Positions 23,891 to 24,323 of a DNA stretch of 24,323 nt are shown piece by piece (the stretch's first letter is position 1; each line of letters starts with the position of its first letter). The position numbers were made by a program, and so were the translations under genes. The stretch spans positions 1 to 24,323 of the forward strand of contig JAUXXK010000469.1 in NCBI GenBank assembly GCA_030681145.1, given 5' to 3'. The notes under the pieces are model-generated. The model was not told the origin of the DNA, did not search any database, and saw only the letters and a list, made by a program, of their open reading frames with translations. Source of the DNA: Methanobacteriaceae archaeon. GTDB taxonomy: Archaea; Methanobacteriota; Methanobacteria; Methanobacteriales; Methanobacteriaceae.

Positions 23891-24323
23891 ATGCAAGATT
23901 TAGATAAACTTTTATCCGATTACAAAGAGAAAAAATCAGATTTAATACCTTTACTTCAGGATATTCAATCTAAATACGGATATTTGAGTGAGGAGCTCAT
24001 GGAAGAAGTTTCAAAATTTACAGGAGTACCTGAAAGTGAAATATATGGTGTGGCTACATTTTACACTCAGTTTCGATTCAATCCTAAGGGCAAAAAACAC
24101 GTAGCAGTCTGTACTGGAACGGCATGTCACGTAACTGGGGCTCAACAAATAATAGAGGGCATGGAACGCCATTTGGATATAAAGGAAGGAGAAACTACTC
24201 CTGATGGGGCTTACTCTTTGGAATCAGTTGGATGTCTGGGATGCTGTGCTTTAGCTCCTGCAGCCATGGTAGATGATGAAATTAAGTCTAAACTATCATT
24301 AAGAAGTGTTAAAAAGCTTTTCA
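23891..24323 (+). CDS. NuoE/HndA-type thioredoxin-like [2Fe-2S] subunit (3' end beyond window)
   Basis: The first 144 residues are visible and the gene is still open at the window edge. The N-terminal helical part (LIPLLQDIQSKYGYL, GVPESEIYGVATFYTQF) and the iron-sulfur ligands C-x4-C (CTGTAC) and C-x3-C (CLGCC) are the signature of the 24-kDa subunit of Complex I, NAD-reducing or bifurcating hydrogenases, and NAD-linked formate dehydrogenases. The subunit passes electrons near a NuoF-type flavin protein. Methanobacteriales have no Complex I with an NADH module, so a bifurcating or NAD(P)-linked oxidoreductase is more likely; nearby fdhD makes a formate link attractive. Start ATG with GGAGG 5 bases upstream. 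Only about 12-20 residues should be missing. Confidence 0.88.
   Translation, partial: MQDLDKLLSDYKEKKSDLIPLLQDIQSKYGYLSEELMEEVSKFTGVPESEIYGVATFYTQFRFNPKGKKHVAVCTGTACHVTGAQQIIEGMERHLDIKEGETTPDGAYSLESVGCLGCCALAPAAMVDDEIKSKLSLRSVKKLF

Noticed and set aside
1..24323. CRISPR array, transposase, phage or toxin-antitoxin genes
   Set aside because: No regularly spaced repeats, transposase motifs or small toxin-antitoxin gene pairs were seen; the tandem DUF5518 genes are membrane paralogues.

Overview
The window looks like chromosome from a mesophilic methanogenic archaeon of the Methanobacteriales, most likely Methanobacterium. The evidence is the archaeal gene set (PolD large subunit DP2, class I lysyl-tRNA synthetase, Sec61-beta/SecG, an MJ0406-type nucleoside kinase, 6-phospho-3-hexuloisomerase, short-form ThiC, anaerobic NrdD), the very AT-rich intergenic DNA with archaeal TATA boxes, GGTGAT/GGAGG ribosome-binding sites, frequent TTG/GTG starts, and tandem DUF5518-like membrane genes. 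No rRNA, tRNA, CRISPR array, insertion sequence or phage gene was seen.

Layout. 1-1.1 kb: two tandem small membrane proteins (minus). 1.1-2.4 kb: an amidohydrolase (plus). 2.5-5.2 kb: a minus-strand group reading secG, purB and a triplicated-repeat membrane protein. 5.4-6.2 kb: a secreted aspartoacylase/M14-like zinc enzyme (minus). 6.5-9.8 kb: polC/DP2 (plus). 10.1-12.9 kb: nrdD plus a yeast-Fcy1-like cytosine deaminase (plus). 12.9-17.5 kb: a minus-strand run read as lysS, a CGSC-motif thiol protein, a second secreted M14-like enzyme and a large conserved protein of unknown function. 17.9-19.2 kb: thiC with a long structured leader (minus). 19.5-20.4 kb: PfkB nucleoside kinase (minus). 20.7-21.6 kb: LysR/ModE-like regulator (minus), divergent from hxlB (plus, 21.8-22.4 kb) across a strong inverted repeat. 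22.4-23.6 kb: fdhD and a cysteine-less AhpD/CMD-like protein (minus). 23.9 kb to the end: the start of a NuoE-type [2Fe-2S] subunit (plus, cut by the window end).

How the genes fit together. Nucleotide metabolism recurs (purB, nrdD, cytosine deaminase, nucleoside kinase, polC). fdhD and the NuoE-type gene hint at a formate dehydrogenase or NAD(P)-linked flavin oxidoreductase module beyond the right edge.

The least understood part is 12.9-15.9 kb. A CGSC protein resembles the [U/C]GSC (seleno)protein family. A ~400-aa protein I associate with that family lies on the same strand. Between them is a secreted zinc hydrolase, preceded by a GC-rich two-hairpin element with its own TATA box. This is the best candidate for an undescribed system. 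The thiC leader and the regulator/hxlB operator are the best regulatory candidates. All family assignments come from reading motifs and recalled relatives; no database search was run.
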